The position numbers were made by a program, and so were the translations under genes. A stretch of DNA of 21,316 nucleotides, taken from positions 1 through 21,316 of IMG/VR virus record IMGVR_UViG_3300036985_004197; one strand, given 5' to 3'. The notes under the pieces were generated by a model. It had not been told where the DNA came from. It did no database searches and saw only the letters and a list, made by a program, of their open reading frames with translations. Every line of letters starts with the position of its first letter. Position 1 is the first letter of the stretch. Shown piece by piece: positions 20,814-21,316 of the stretch. The DNA comes from a virus.

Positions 20814-21316
20814 TTACTCCGTTTCCCAGTACGATTTGTTCTTATTACTCTTGATTCGTTCTTCGAACTGCTGACGTCGCCACAAGTATGATCCGTATGG
20901 CGCATTTGATTTAACTTCTGCTGCCGGCGTCACAGGAATATCATCAATACCGAATACGGCACATCCCAGGGCGATTGCCGCATCGCCGTGGGCCAATCCC
21001 ATCCCGGCGCCGTCTTCTGTCGTCTCAGCTGCTGAGTGAACCAATTTACCGTTCTTCATGAAATACCGGCTACATTCATTCAGAGCGATCAGGGAATTCA
21101 ACTGAACTCGCTTCTTCCGGATTGCCGCTTCCATGGTTTTCAAAAGCTCAATGCCCTTGTCATTGTTGACGTATCCTATCCTTTCCGTTTTCTCTCGCCA
21201 TGCGACTTTGGCTTTCACCTGTTTGAACACGTTGCCGTACTTCAAGTCCTGGCATACTTTGTTGATAAACAGCTGCCCCAACGGGCCGTTGACTTCCGGG
21301 ACCAGATACGCCCCAT
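20814..21316 (-). CDS. Terminase large subunit, C-terminal part (cut by window edge)
   Basis: The frame is open to the window edge, so the gene begins outside; 166 residues are visible. The first visible residues GAYLVPEVNGPLGQLFINKV and the later GLAHGDAAIALGCAVFG are the nuclease (RNase H-like) domain of the large terminase; the Asp in HGDAAIAL is at the usual place of a metal-binding acid residue near the end of this domain. A TTG at 21281 could be mistaken for a start but lies inside the domain. The enzyme cuts concatemeric DNA and packages it with ATP. The ATPase half is outside the window. The final 30 residues are basic and Tyr-rich. Confidence 0.88.
   Translation of the reverse strand, partial: GAYLVPEVNGPLGQLFINKVCQDLKYGNVFKQVKAKVAWREKTERIGYVNNDKGIELLKTMEAAIRKKRVQLNSLIALNECSRYFMKNGKLVHSAAETTEDGAGMGLAHGDAAIALGCAVFGIDDIPVTPAAEVKSNAPYGSYLWRRQQFEERIKSNKNKSYWETE

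Noticed and set aside
20814-21281. A complete 155-residue gene starting at TTG 21281
   Set aside because: The frame continues to the window edge with in-family terminase sequence (GAYLVPEVNGP) before the TTG.

Overview
This window is a 21.3-kb piece of a tailed double-stranded DNA bacteriophage genome (Caudoviricetes), most likely short-tailed. Every supported gene lies on the minus strand, so the genes are transcribed from the high-coordinate end to the low-coordinate end. The order is that of a structural module: end of the large terminase, portal, two small proteins, scaffold, major capsid protein, decoration-type proteins, head-tail adaptor, a run of fibre and small structural genes, tail-nozzle-like protein, two paralogous long fibres, and two Gln-rich repeat proteins. 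I see no tape-measure, sheath or tail-tube gene, and the adaptor, nozzle and internal-protein layout fits a podovirus. The host cannot be named from the sequence. Many genes have AGGAGG- or GGAG-type ribosome binding sites, so the host is a bacterium that uses Shine-Dalgarno initiation. No RNA polymerase, lysis, integrase or tRNA gene is present here.

Layout from the right: 21316-20814 terminase C-terminus (cut by the window edge); 20810-18335 portal, FmdB-like protein and a small protein, joined by TAATG overlaps. At 18338-18126 lies the most unusual stretch: a sigma70-like promoter (TTGACA, 17 bp, TACTGT) overlapped by an inverted repeat, about 175 nt rich in hairpins including a possible pseudoknot, and a terminator-like hairpin just before the scaffold ribosome binding site. 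Next come scaffold (18116-17124), major capsid protein (17094-15985), a concanavalin-like surface protein (15784-14939) ending in a strong terminator, an SH3-like-ended protein, the adaptor (14406-13402), two small beta proteins, and a fibre (12209-10908) preceded by another terminator. Three tightly packed small genes (10897-9856), a second fibre-like protein (9840-8965) and the nozzle-like protein (8963-7074) follow.

From 7074 to 3233 lie two tandem fibre paralogues of 637 and 635 residues. Each has the same anchor, a 20-unit glycine-rich shaft resembling the triple beta-spiral of adenovirus fibres, a shared head, and a diverged tip. The last two genes (3204-13) encode Gln- and charge-rich proteins built on an exact 11-residue repeat; they may be internal virion or ejection proteins.

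In working terms, terminase and portal package DNA into a shell built by scaffold and capsid protein. Adaptor and nozzle close the vertex, several fibres bind the host, and the helical repeat proteins may act inside the virion. Terminators and hairpins within the run probably set expression steps between capsid, decoration and fibre genes. No stretch over 300 bases lacks a gene; the longest gaps are 18117-18334 and 15785-15984.
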